From: Bacteroidales bacterium
GTDB taxonomy: Bacteria; Bacteroidota; Bacteroidia; Bacteroidales; BM520
Assembly (NCBI GenBank): GCA_016285515.1
Contig: JAEEQW010000018.1
Coordinates: 1 to 43,091 of the forward strand
Direction of reading: 5' to 3'
Length of the DNA stretch: 43,091 nucleotides
Shown: positions 8,527-17,900 of the stretch, one piece after another
How the letters are laid out: every line of letters begins with the position of its first letter
Numbering within the stretch: the first letter of the stretch is position 1
Position numbers and translations under genes: made by a program
Notes under the pieces: model-generated
The model's input: the letters and a program-made list of their open reading frames with translations, nothing else
What the model was told of the DNA's origin: nothing
Databases searched by the model: none

Positions 8527-9441
8527 TCAACCCTGCTGGGCCGGTGAGATGAACCTGATTGCTTTGTCCATTATTTCAACTTTGAAATATGTGTCTTCCA
8601 GTATTTCACCGTCAATGGATATCGCAAACTTGTTGTCAGAAGACATCTCCACGACCTTGCCTCTTTTGTATGTGGTTATTTTTTTGAATCTGGGCTCCTC
8701 AAGATAGGTGCCGTTGGAGTAAGCTTTTAACATGGTGGCAAACTTAATGATGGATACGGGGACAATAAGACTTACGTCTATCAGCCCGTCGTCATTCAGT
8801 GACATGGGTCCGCAAATGAAACTTCCACCAACATAACGTCCGTTTGACAAAGTGCATAGCATCAGATCTCCATTGTTTAGCGGTTCTCCGTCAACTTTAA
8901 CTTTAATAGGATTTCTTCTTGAGGTAAACAGAGCTTTAATAATGCCATAAGTATAAGAACTCTTGGGACCTCCGATAATAGGCTTGCGTTTTACTTTTAT
9001 CATGGTTTTTGCAACCATGGCGTCAAATCCGAAATTGCAGACATTCAGTGAATACCGATCACGCACCTTCATCAGGTCAACTTGATGGGGTGTTCCGTTG
9101 ATGATTGATTGGATATTAAAAAAACCGTCTTTTCCACCATAGTATTTGACAAAATCGTTACCACTGCCTGACGGATAACATGACATCTCCGCATTTTTGA
9201 ATCCCACAATGCCGCTGACCACTTCGTTGATGGTGCCGTCACCGCCGCAGGCATAAAATCTGACATTGGTGTCAGGATTGGCAGTGCACCATTGTTTAAT
9301 ATATGTGGTCGCATCTCCCTGACATTTGGTGACATATATTTCGTAATCTATTTTGCTGTCAAATTCTTTGAGTTTGTTGGTTATTTCAGTTGTGGCGTCT
9401 TTTTTGCCAGCAATAGGATTTATTATAAAGATATGTTTCAT
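8527..9441 (-). CDS. YegS/BmrU-type lipid (diacylglycerol-like) kinase
   Basis: The 304-residue protein has the diacylglycerol kinase catalytic fold. It begins MKHIFIINPIAGKK, then has the nucleotide-binding GGDGTINEVVSG (66-77) and PSGSGNDFVK (90-99), the two signatures of the YegS/DagK family. It probably phosphorylates a membrane lipid such as diacylglycerol, acting at the inner membrane surface. The actual substrate cannot be told from the sequence. The start at 9441 is preferred over an in-frame ATG at 9459, because the -7 element at 9461-9468 would place transcription start past that codon; AAGGAA also sits directly before 9441. It lies 41 bases downstream of a co-directional esterase gene. 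Confidence 0.9.
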   Translation of the reverse strand: MKHIFIINPIAGKKDATTEITNKLKEFDSKIDYEIYVTKCQGDATTYIKQWCTANPDTNVRFYACGGDGTINEVVSGIVGFKNAEMSCYPSGSGNDFVKYYGGKDGFFNIQSIINGTPHQVDLMKVRDRYSLNVCNFGFDAMVAKTMIKVKRKPIIGGPKSSYTYGIIKALFTSRRNPIKVKVDGEPLNNGDLMLCTLSNGRYVGGSFICGPMSLNDDGLIDVSLIVPVSIIKFATMLKAYSNGTYLEEPRFKKITTYKRGKVVEMSSDNKFAISIDGEILEDTYFKVEIMDKAIRFISPAQQG

Positions 9442-9460
9442 TTCCTTATATTTTGGCATG

Positions 9461-9468
9461 CAAAAGTA
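9461..9468 (-). promoter_or_regulatory. -7 promoter element of the lipid kinase gene
   Basis: TACTTTTG on the minus strand matches TAnnTTTG and gives a leader of only about 15 bases to the ATG at 9441. It decides the start codon of the downstream gene. Confidence 0.5.
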
Positions 9469-9482
9469 ATAAAAAATGGAAA

Positions 9483-10058
9483 TTACTGCGACAGGAGCTC
9501 ATCTATGGCGGCGGAGATAGGTTTGAAGCCGTTGAAACGGTGCCCGTAGCCGGTGAAATATCTGAAGTTATGACATTGCGGATACAATGTCTCAAGATAG
9601 TGATGGTCTCCCAGCATCTCATCGTCTTCAGAAAGAAGAAATATTGTGCTTTTGTCTTCAGGTTCTATCTTTGAGAATTCTTTCTTTTCAAATTCCATGT
9701 AAGACTTCAGGTCTTTTTCTGTCAGTATATAACGTTCTTTGGTGACAAAGTTCCGGTTCTCACCAATATGTTTGGCTAAAGTCACGGAAGGTTGAGTGAC
9801 AGGATTTATGGCAATGCATCCGGTGTGATGTTTTGCGGCGCCATATAAAGAGAGAAACCCGCCCATGGAAGTGCCGATAACCACATCAATTCTGTTTGTG
9901 ATAAACTGTGAATTGAGCTGTTTCAGTGTCGCTTTCAAATCCTTGTAATTGAAAGTGGGAGTCAGTACTTTCCATTTTGGATACATTTTTCTGAGTGATT
10001 CGGCCTTGGCGCCTGTGCCTGCTGAATTGAACCCATGGATATATAATATTGTGCTCAT
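9483..10058 (-). CDS. YqiA/UPF0227-like alpha/beta-hydrolase esterase
   Basis: This 191-residue serine hydrolase of the small YqiA/YcfP type begins MSTILYIHGFNSAGTGAKAE, with the oxyanion-forming HGF at 8-10. The nucleophile elbow is GTSMGG (Ser64). An acidic cluster LLSEDDEML and the terminal GYGHRFNGF supply the candidate Asp and His of the triad. The family splits carboxyl esters of unknown natural substrate in the cytoplasm; no signal peptide is seen. An ATG 9 codons upstream (10085) overlaps the likely -7 element at 10083-10090 and is rejected. The gene is divergent from the kam cluster, with a shared promoter region of less than 100 bases. Confidence 0.85.
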   Translation of the reverse strand: MSTILYIHGFNSAGTGAKAESLRKMYPKWKVLTPTFNYKDLKATLKQLNSQFITNRIDVVIGTSMGGFLSLYGAAKHHTGCIAINPVTQPSVTLAKHIGENRNFVTKERYILTEKDLKSYMEFEKKEFSKIEPEDKSTIFLLSEDDEMLGDHHYLETLYPQCHNFRYFTGYGHRFNGFKPISAAIDELLSQ

Positions 10059-10082
10059 TGGTTGAATATAATTTTCAAAGTG

Positions 10083-10090
10083 CAAAAATA
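10083..10090 (-). promoter_or_regulatory. -7 promoter element of the esterase gene
   Basis: TATTTTTG on the minus strand matches TAnnTTTG, 25 bases before the start at 10058. It is arranged back to back with the kam promoter at 10121-10128. Confidence 0.5.
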
Positions 10091-10120
10091 ATAATTGTAT
10101 ATTATTTTTTAAAATTTGTA

Positions 10121-10128
10121 TATCTTTG
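10121..10128 (+). promoter_or_regulatory. -7 promoter element of the kam cluster
   Basis: TATCTTTG matches TAnnTTTG, 28 bases before the kamD ATG at 10157. A possible -33 TTG lies at 10095-10097. The leader is too short to hold a cobalamin riboswitch. Confidence 0.55.
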
Positions 10129-10156
10129 TAGTTTTAAATAAAACGAATGGAATAAT

Positions 10157-11719
10157 ATGCAGAAAAGTAAGTTAGGAATTGATTTTAAGAGGGTGGAGTA
10201 TGCAAAATCATTAGCCAGGAAAATAGCAGTTGATGTTCAGAATTTTGCGGACAATTATACTACTGTGGCTGTGGAGCGTACCATTTCCCGCATCCTTGGA
10301 ATAGACGGAATTGATGAAAACGGTGTGCCTTTGCCAAATATAATTGTCGATTCGTTGGTGGCATCAAACACTATCAGTCAAGGTATAATATTTGCCTTAG
10401 GCAATGCTGTCATCGAAACCGGACTTTCACCACAGACTATAGCGGAAAAAGTTTCAAAAGGGGAAATGGAACTTGACAAGTTTAAAGCCCATGATACAAA
10501 GGAATTACTTGATGCGCTGAAACCGTTTTATGAACCCAATATCATACGTATCGCCAACAGACGTAAGAGAAGGGAACACTATATCAATACTATAGGTGAA
10601 GGGACAAAACCTTACATTTATGTCATAGTCGCCACTGGCAATATATATGAGGACGTCGTTCAGGCACAGGCCGCAGCTCGTCAGGGCGCTGATGTCATAG
10701 CAGTCATTCGTACCACGGGTCAAAGTCTGCTTGACTATGTGCCTTATGGTGCGACAACTGAAGGCTTTGGCGGTACGTTTGCCACACAGGAGAACTTCAG
10801 AATAATGCGTAAAGCTCTTGATGAAGTTGGCGAGGAAATCGGTCGTTATATCCGTCTTTGCAATTATTGTTCAGGTCTTTGTATGCCTGAGATAGCCATC
10901 ATGGGTGCTCTTGAAGGACTTGATGTCATGCTCAATGATGCTTTGTATGGTATTTTGTTCAGGGACATCAATATGCAGAGAACTCTTGTCGACCAATATT
11001 TCTCCCGTGTCATCAACGGATATGCAGGCGTAATCATAAATACTGGTGAGGATAATTACCTGACCACTGCAGATGCATTCGAGGAAGGACATACTGTTCT
11101 CTCCTCTGATCTGATAAATGAACAGCTGGCACTTCTTGCAGGACTTCCTGAAGACCAGATGGGATTAGGCCATGCTTTCGAAATGGATCCTATGATAAAA
11201 AACGGATTTCTCTATGAACTTGCACAGGCTCAGATGACAAGGGAAATATTTCCTGATGCCACACTGAAATATATGCCTCCGACAAAGTTTATGACCGGCA
11301 ACATCTTCCGCGGTCATATTCAGGATGCTTTATTCAATATCATAGGTATATGGACACATCAGGGAATCCAACTGCTTGGAATGCCTACTGAAGCCATTCA
11401 TACTCCTTTTATGAGCGACAGATACCTGTCAATTGAAAATGCAAGATATATCTTCAATAATATGTATGACATAGGTGAGGAAATGGAATTCAGGGAAGGA
11501 GGAATTATCAGGACAAGAGCTGCCTTCGTATTGGAGAAAGCTATCGCCTTGTTGGAGAAAATCACCGAAGAAGGCTTGTTCACGGCTTTGGAAAAAGGAA
11601 TGTTCGCCGATGTTAAACGACCTAAGAATGGTGGTAAGGGACTTGCGGGAGTCTCTGAGAAAGGTTCTCATTATATCAATCCTTTCATAGATATGATGAA
11701 GAATAGATTATATTTGTAG
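10157..11719 (+). CDS. kamD: Lysine 5,6-aminomutase alpha subunit
   Basis: KamD forms the substrate- and cofactor-binding TIM-barrel subunit of lysine 5,6-aminomutase. With KamE it moves the terminal amino group of beta-lysine (or D-lysine) by one carbon in anaerobic lysine fermentation. The 520 residues match the usual length of about 516-520. Typical blocks are the N-terminal DFKRVEYAKSLARKIA, the central YIYVIVATGNIYEDVVQAQA with AARQGADVIAVIRTTGQSLLDYVPYG, and YCSGLCMPEIAIMGA followed by a long C-terminal helical part. kamE follows after 28 bases. The gene has its own promoter and heads a five-gene operon. Assignment rests on recognised family sequence together with the diagnostic KamE next to it. 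Confidence 0.95.
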   Translation: MQKSKLGIDFKRVEYAKSLARKIAVDVQNFADNYTTVAVERTISRILGIDGIDENGVPLPNIIVDSLVASNTISQGIIFALGNAVIETGLSPQTIAEKVSKGEMELDKFKAHDTKELLDALKPFYEPNIIRIANRRKRREHYINTIGEGTKPYIYVIVATGNIYEDVVQAQAAARQGADVIAVIRTTGQSLLDYVPYGATTEGFGGTFATQENFRIMRKALDEVGEEIGRYIRLCNYCSGLCMPEIAIMGALEGLDVMLNDALYGILFRDINMQRTLVDQYFSRVINGYAGVIINTGEDNYLTTADAFEEGHTVLSSDLINEQLALLAGLPEDQMGLGHAFEMDPMIKNGFLYELAQAQMTREIFPDATLKYMPPTKFMTGNIFRGHIQDALFNIIGIWTHQGIQLLGMPTEAIHTPFMSDRYLSIENARYIFNNMYDIGEEMEFREGGIIRTRAAFVLEKAIALLEKITEEGLFTALEKGMFADVKRPKNGGKGLAGVSEKGSHYINPFIDMMKNRLYL

Positions 11720-11747
11720 TGTCTGTAAATAATTGTAAGTCTGAAAA

Positions 11748-12548
11748 ATGAGTGAAGGATTATATTCAATGGAGTCTAAGGACTTCGACAAAACGTTAGA
11801 TTTAAAGAAAATCAAACCGTACGGTGATACTATGAACGACGGAAAAGTCCAGCTTAGCTTTACTCTTCCGGTTCCGGCAGGAGATGAGGCTGTGGAGGCC
11901 GCCAAACAACTGCTCAAGAAGATGGGACTTGAGAACCCTCTTGTAGTGTATTCAAAGGAACTCACTCCTGGATTCACTTTTGTGAACTGCTATGGAAGCT
12001 GCTCTCATACAGTGGATTATACCACTATTCATGTCCCTAAGGTGGAATCTCAGACAATGAGCATGGATGAAACAGATAAATTTATAAGGGAAAATCTCGG
12101 AAGAAAGATTATAGCAGTCGGAGCAAGTACCGGTACAGACGCACATACTGTGGGAATCGATGCCATCATGAATATGAAGGGTTATGCAGGACACTACGGC
12201 CTTGAACGTTATGAAATGTTCGAGACTTTAAATATGGGAAGTCAGGTGCCTAATGAGGAATTCATTGCCAAAGCAATAGAAATGCATGCCGATGCATTGT
12301 TGGTGTCACAGACTGTTACCCAAAAGGATGTTCATATTAAGAATATGACAGAGCTTGTGGAAATGCTTGAAGCAGAAGGTCTTAGAGATAAGGTGATACT
12401 TGTTGCGGGCGGTCCGCGAATTTCTCATGAACTTGCCAAGGAACTCGGATATGATGCGGGTTTCGGAAGTAATTCGTATGCCGATGACGTCGCATCCTTC
12501 CTTGCTCAGGAGATGGTTAAAAGAAAAATGATAACAACAAATAAATAA
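11748..12548 (+). CDS. kamE: Lysine 5,6-aminomutase beta subunit (adenosylcobalamin-binding)
   Basis: KamE (266 residues) carries both cofactors of the aminomutase at the subunit interface. The B12-binding motif D131-A-H133-T-V-G136 gives the histidine that ligates cobalt from below. K144, in the stretch MNMKGYAGHYGLERY, is at the same number as the lysine known to bind pyridoxal phosphate in the Clostridium sticklandii enzyme. A dimerisation domain (about residues 30-110) precedes a Rossmann-like cobalamin domain (118-262) that includes VILVAGGPRISHELAKELG. All key residues are present, so an active enzyme is expected. It sits between kamD and a CoA-transferase subunit gene, 8 bases before the latter. 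Confidence 0.96.
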   Translation: MSEGLYSMESKDFDKTLDLKKIKPYGDTMNDGKVQLSFTLPVPAGDEAVEAAKQLLKKMGLENPLVVYSKELTPGFTFVNCYGSCSHTVDYTTIHVPKVESQTMSMDETDKFIRENLGRKIIAVGASTGTDAHTVGIDAIMNMKGYAGHYGLERYEMFETLNMGSQVPNEEFIAKAIEMHADALLVSQTVTQKDVHIKNMTELVEMLEAEGLRDKVILVAGGPRISHELAKELGYDAGFGSNSYADDVASFLAQEMVKRKMITTNK

Positions 12549-12556
12549 TTGAAATT

Positions 12557-13216
12557 ATGGATAAAAACCAAATTAGAGAAACTATTGCTCGTAGAGCAGC
12601 TTTAGAATTACACGATGGTGATGTGGTTAATTTAGGAATCGGACTTCCAACAATGATTCCGAACTTTTTACCTAAAGGTGTGCATGTCACATTGCAGACT
12701 GAGAATGGTGCTATGGGTATGGGCCCGGCTCCGGAAGAAGGTAAGGAGGATAAGGAAATGATTAACGCCGGAGGTGGTTATATTACACTTCTTCCGGGTG
12801 CATCAAGTTTCGATAGTGCCACTTCTTTCGGTATCATCCGTGGTGGTCACGTTGATGCTACCATCCTCGGTGCTTTCCAGGTTGATGAAAAAGGTAATCT
12901 TGCCAATTGGATTATTCCTGGCCGTCTGACACCTGGTATGGGCGGCGCAATGGATCTCATTGTAGGTGCCAAAAAAGTTATTCTTGCAATGGAACACACT
13001 CAGAAGGGTAATCCTAAAATATTGAAACAATGTACCCTTCCTCTCACTGCAGCCGGTCAGGTGAATCTTATTATTACCGAAATGGGAGTGATAGAAGTTA
13101 CCCCTAAGGGATTGGTACTCACGGAAATACATCCAGAATTCACAGTCGATCAGGTGATTGCTGCCACAGAAGCACATCTTACGATTTCTCCTAACCTGAA
13201 GCCAATGGCTCAATAA
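12557..13216 (+). CDS. Acetate/acetoacetate-type CoA transferase, beta subunit
   Basis: The 219-residue protein is the B subunit of a two-subunit family I CoA transferase (AtoA/ScoB-like). The catalytic glutamate is E49 in LQTENGAMGMGP, the standard ENG motif, and GGGYITLLPGASSFDSA is a conserved block. In lysine fermentation such enzymes swap CoA between butyryl-CoA and acetoacetate. The matching A subunit is absent from this cluster and from the window, which is unusual because A and B are normally adjacent. A partner must be encoded elsewhere for activity. The gene starts 8 bases after kamE and ends 9 bases before the crotonase gene. Confidence 0.92.
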   Translation: MDKNQIRETIARRAALELHDGDVVNLGIGLPTMIPNFLPKGVHVTLQTENGAMGMGPAPEEGKEDKEMINAGGGYITLLPGASSFDSATSFGIIRGGHVDATILGAFQVDEKGNLANWIIPGRLTPGMGGAMDLIVGAKKVILAMEHTQKGNPKILKQCTLPLTAAGQVNLIITEMGVIEVTPKGLVLTEIHPEFTVDQVIAATEAHLTISPNLKPMAQ

Positions 13217-13225
13217 TCTTGCAGT

Positions 13226-13999
13226 ATGTATAATTATCTGAAAGTAGTTAGAGAAGATGCAATCTGCATCCTTTATATATCCGTTCCGCAGTCACTTAAT
13301 GCTTTGAATTCAAAGGTGTTGGCTGAAATGGATTCTTTCGTTGACAATATCGATGATTCAGTAAGAGTGTTGATAATAACAGGTGATGGGGAAAAATCTT
13401 TCGTCGCTGGGGCAGACATCGCCGAGATGAAGGATAAGGATGAATATCAGGCTGCTGAATTTGCACATTTGGGTTCAACCGTTTTCAGGAAAATTGAACT
13501 TCTGGATATTCCTGTAATTGCTGCGGTGAACGGATATGCTCTCGGTGGAGGCTGCGAACTGGCTATGGCATGCGACATCCGTATCGCTTCCTCAAAAGCC
13601 CGTTTTGGCCAACCTGAAGTGTCCCTCGGCATTATACCTGGTTTTTCCGGTACTTATCGGCTCGCAAAACTGGTGGGACCTTCCATCGCAAAAGAAATGA
13701 TATTCACTGGGAAAAACATCAAGGCTGATGAGGCTCTGCGCATAGGTCTGGTAAACTCTGTGGTTGAACCTGAAAAACTTTTGGACAGTGCCAAGGAATT
13801 GGCAAACACCATGATAAAGAAGGCTCCTATTGCCATACGTATAGCCAAGAAATGTATCAACAAAGAACTCACTATGACCATAGATGCCGCAATTGCTGAA
13901 GAAAACGAAGATTTCGGATATTGCTTCACTACTAAGGATCAGAAAGAGGGTATGAGCGCTTTTCTTGAAAAACGTGACCCGGTATTTAAAAACAAATAA
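13226..13999 (+). CDS. Enoyl-CoA hydratase (crotonase, 3-hydroxybutyryl-CoA dehydratase)
   Basis: The 257-residue crotonase-fold enzyme interconverts 3-hydroxybutyryl-CoA and crotonyl-CoA. The CoA/oxyanion motif SFVAGADIAEM (58-68) and the GYALGGGCELA block (103-113) are present. Both catalytic glutamates of true hydratases are present too: E111 in GGGCELA and E131 in FGQPEVSLGI. The protein is of normal length and has no dehydrogenase fusion. Lying between the CoA transferase and hbd, it serves butyrate formation from the acetoacetyl-CoA released by lysine breakdown. The butyryl-CoA dehydrogenase needed next is not in the window. Confidence 0.93.
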   Translation: MYNYLKVVREDAICILYISVPQSLNALNSKVLAEMDSFVDNIDDSVRVLIITGDGEKSFVAGADIAEMKDKDEYQAAEFAHLGSTVFRKIELLDIPVIAAVNGYALGGGCELAMACDIRIASSKARFGQPEVSLGIIPGFSGTYRLAKLVGPSIAKEMIFTGKNIKADEALRIGLVNSVVEPEKLLDSAKELANTMIKKAPIAIRIAKKCINKELTMTIDAAIAEENEDFGYCFTTKDQKEGMSAFLEKRDPVFKNK

Positions 14000-14014
14000 T
14001 CAAATAGTTTAATC

Positions 14015-14854
14015 ATGAAAATTTATGTAATCGGAACTGGTACAATGGGCTCGGGAGTCGTTCAGGCTTTCGCTCAGGCAGGAATGCCAGTGGTAATGAA
14101 AAGTAGAGCACAGGCCGGTTTGGACAAGGCCGTCGCAAAAATAACCAAATCTCTCAGTAAACTTGTTGAAAAGGGCAAGATTTCTCAGGAAATGATGGAC
14201 TCAACTCTTGCAAATATTTCGACAACAACCGATTATGCTTCCTTTAAGGATGCAGATCTCGTTATTGAAGCCGCTGTTGAGGAAATGTCCCTTAAGAAAG
14301 ATGTTTTCATGGAATTGGATAAGATATGCAAAGAAGACACAATATTTGCAACTAACACATCCTCTCTTTCAATTACTGAAATTGCAGCGTGCACAAGCCG
14401 TCCTTCAAAATTCATAGGCATGCACTTCTTTAACCCTGCTCCTATTATGAAACTCGTTGAAATCATCAAGGGGCAGATGACCTCGGATGAAGTGTGCAAC
14501 ACCATAGTTGAACTTGCCAAATCAATTGGCAAGACTCCAGTACTGGTCAACGAGGCTCCAGGTTTTGTGGTAAACCGTATTCTGATACCAATGGTTAACG
14601 AAGGTGTGGGCATTTTGGCAGACGGAGTTGCAAGTGCAGAAGATATCGACAATGCTATGAAACTCGGCGCCAACCATCCTATGGGCCCTCTCGCTTTGGC
14701 AGACCTCATCGGACTCGATGTGTGCCTCGCAATCATGGAGGTTCTGTACAATGAATTCGGTGATACCAAGTACAGACCACATCCGTTGTTGAGAAAAATG
14801 GTTCGCGCTGGATTGCTCGGCAGAAAGAGCGGACAAGGTTTTTATAAGTACTAA
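14015..14854 (+). CDS. hbd: 3-hydroxybutyryl-CoA dehydrogenase
   Basis: The 279-residue protein reduces acetoacetyl-CoA to 3-hydroxybutyryl-CoA. It has an N-terminal Rossmann fold with GTGTMGSG (7-14) and the catalytic-region motif GMHFFNPAP with its histidine. NEAPGFVVNRI and the helical C-terminal domain end in GLLGRKSGQGFYKY. An oddity is that the end of beta strand 2 reads VVMKSRAQ. The acidic residue that usually binds the NAD ribose is replaced by S30, followed by R31, a pattern more typical of NADP(H) use. It is the last gene of the kam operon, 15 bases after the crotonase gene and just before a strong terminator. Confidence 0.94.
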   Translation: MKIYVIGTGTMGSGVVQAFAQAGMPVVMKSRAQAGLDKAVAKITKSLSKLVEKGKISQEMMDSTLANISTTTDYASFKDADLVIEAAVEEMSLKKDVFMELDKICKEDTIFATNTSSLSITEIAACTSRPSKFIGMHFFNPAPIMKLVEIIKGQMTSDEVCNTIVELAKSIGKTPVLVNEAPGFVVNRILIPMVNEGVGILADGVASAEDIDNAMKLGANHPMGPLALADLIGLDVCLAIMEVLYNEFGDTKYRPHPLLRKMVRAGLLGRKSGQGFYKY

Positions 14855-14882
14855 TAGCTTATTGCTTGATATTTAGTTTAAT

Positions 14883-14914
14883 AAAAGGGATGATTAATTG
14901 GTCATCCCTTTTTT
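14883..14914. terminator. Bidirectional intrinsic terminator after hbd
   Basis: AAAAGGGATGA (14883-14893) pairs with TCATCCCTTTT (14902-14912) around an 8-base loop, with T on the plus strand and the mirrored run on the minus strand. It separates the kam operon from the convergent 1481-residue gene, whose stop is at 14913. Confidence 0.85.
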
Positions 14915-17900
14915 ATTTTATGCCATAGTCGTTGCAGAATCCTGCAAACCTCTCGCTCGTCGCTATGATATACTGGTATGCGGGAAGCCCGTCTTCACGT
15001 TTTAGCCTTCTGACTTTACTACTGTCATTTCTTATTTTGTTACTGAAATCATCGTTGGTCGAGTAAGTGAACATGTTGTTGTTGTGATAGAAGAAGAAAT
15101 ATTTGTCGCTTATGCCATATTCGCCTTTGGTGATGAGTATGATGGATATTGATTCGGTACCGCTTGCCTTCGAAATTTCCACAACACCTTCCACTGTTTT
15201 GTCAACTATGTTGCCATTGATGGAGTAAACATCTATCGGTCCGGTGGAGTAGAAGACTTTGCGGTTGTTATCCCATATTAACTTGACTCTTGACAAAACA
15301 ATGTTCGACTTGAGTATCCCGGGCATTTCAGAGTTTCCGTATTCTATGCTGTTGTAGTATTCCTCAAATTCTTCTTTGCTCATCATGCATCGCAATGTGG
15401 ACAGGAAAGTGTTTCCATTATCTGACGATGTGTTTTCATAAGAAAATGCGAGTTCGTTGTACATGATGTCCAATGCTGATTTGTTGAAATGGAAATCAAG
15501 TGCCAGCGCAACTTCCGAAATCAGACTGTCGTTGACGAAATGATAGTTGAGGCTTCCACCGGCTTTCAGCGTTATTCTTCCCGGATTTTCGAGGAAATTA
15601 TATTCACCGAAACCGTGCATTGCGCACTGTTCTATGTTGAGAGATATGTGTTTGTTTTTCACATCCTCAATTGTTGAAGAAGTGTCAACTATACTGAACT
15701 CATTGTCTTTGACCGCCATCAGCCCGTCAACGTTGAATATGCTCCAATCGGAAGTTTTTTTCATGGTGGAAAGGAATGACGGGTAAACTATTGCACCCGG
15801 CTTCGAAAGGTTGATTCCTGAATAAACAGGCTTTTTGTCAAGCGATACGATGTTTCTGTTGACAGGAAGCTGAAGGTTGTCCGGGTCGGTTCCCGTGGCG
15901 AGTTTCAACCATGTGTTGTCTTCAAAACAAGGTTGTTTGATGTGGTAATAACCATTGAAGAGCAAGTCTGAAGTTGGACTTTTGATGGTTATCGTTCCCT
16001 GGAAATCGACAATTGGATTCAACGGCAGCGGATTTAATTCTGAAATTATGGCTCTGCATGTGACTATCGAGTCTTTGCCGCTTATTTTCTCAACGAAAAC
16101 AGGGGTCGAATTCCCTTTTGAATCCACATAATTGTAATATCCTGAACCGCTGAATTCTTTTCTTGACTTTATCGTTGCGCTAAGCTGATGGATGACATGA
16201 TAGTGTTCTCCTAAGTTGAGCACTACGTAACCGTTAGTTATAGGCATCAGTGCACCGCCGACAGTTGCCGTTACAGTACCGTCTGCAGGAATGATGGCCG
16301 CATCCGATGATTCAATGTAATTCACACCGTTGAATGTCAGCGTCATCTTGCTGTAGTCGAAGTTGCCGTGACTTGTTCCGAAATTAAGGGAATCACTTGA
16401 TTTGCTCATGGCGTATGCGTGTGAAATGTCATCGATGGCATTGAATGCGTCTTCGATGTTGCTTGGACGTCTCTCCTTGCTGCTGTCGCCAAGTATCAGT
16501 CGCTTGTCGGACAAATCCCATAGAAATGTCTGATAATTGGTTGAATAGCCGTTTTCTTTGAAAACAATCTTTGACGATTCGGCATTTCTTGCTGCAAATT
16601 CACCTTCACTATGGTTGACATCCATAAACATGCTGTAGTCATTGGCGTTTACGATGGTATATCTGTCGTTGGTCTGATAATATGCAAAATCGGATGAATC
16701 GGCTGTAAATGATTCTTTGTCAAATGAGAACATGTTGGAGGATATTTCTCCCAATCCGTTTCTGACTTTGCCTTTTCCGGTGATTCCTTCTTCGGAGAAA
16801 TACAGCTTTCCGTAAAGGATGAACTGGTCATGGTAAAGTTTGTAAGGTTTGTTGCTGGTTGAGGTGAATTCCATCCGGTCATTGGGAATGTCGAAACTCA
16901 TCTCCGACTGCTCACCGGCTATATATGGAAACTCCGTCTGATTGTATTTTTCTTCAATGACTACGTTGTCAACTACAGCATACAACGATTCGGGATACAT
17001 CATGAAATGTTCGGAATGAAGTTCGGCTGACAGGTATTTCAAACTTCCATTAACTTGTAGGCATTCGTTGCTCAGAGAGATGATTCCTTTCATGTTGCAT
17101 TTGCCGCTATATGCTGGGTATCCTTCCTCTGGTATGTTATGTCTGAACCCTAATGACTTGTCTTCCATTACCATAAGATTCTCTCTGAAGTTGTTAAAGA
17201 TGCCGGCTGAAACAAATTCACCGCTGAAGGAAATGTTGTCGGGAATGAACGTTGCCAAACTGTCGAACATGAATGGGTCAATGAGGAAGAAAAATTTGTC
17301 TTTCTGATAAACGTTGTCGCAGATTTCGGGTCTTTGGTAATATACGAAGGCAGAGTCTGTACTCCAGAATCGCGGATATTCCTTGTTGTTGTCAATCACT
17401 CCCGATTTATTATAGAATTTGTCAATTTCAAGATATCCCTTCAGATTTTCTATAGGGGAGCTTATCTTACTGATGACAGGGTGTCCGGCAATATCGTAAC
17501 TGCCTGTGTTATAGTAAAATGATAAGGAGTCGATTTGTGGCATCTTGACTTTGAACTCTGAATAACTGAAATAATTGTCAGTCGAGTAAATGTCGATAAG
17601 TCCTGATTTCACATAGCCGCTGAAATGGAAATCCATATTGGCGGAAACGTCCAACGTTTTGTAATAAGGATAGATGATGACATTTTTTTTCTCGCTAAGT
17701 ACCAGTTTGTCAACTCCATATATTCTTAGATTCAATGTCTTTTTGTCGAGAATCGCATTGTAGTCATTTGTGACCTGAGAATGAATGCTTAGAATGTCGT
17801 AATCCTGTCTCTTGCTTTTGTTGGCAATATATCTGTACAGTTTGGGCAGAACAACAATATGGTCGTTTTTATTGTCGTACGATACAAGTCCGAAATCCTC

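Noticed and set aside
10091..10156. Cobalamin riboswitch before the B12-dependent kam genes
   Set aside because: The leader after the predicted promoter is under 30 bases, too short for a riboswitch, and no B12-box-like sequence was seen.
14233..14769. Minus-strand open frame of 178 codons
   Set aside because: Antisense to hbd; product serine/isoleucine rich, as expected for a reverse reading of a coding frame.
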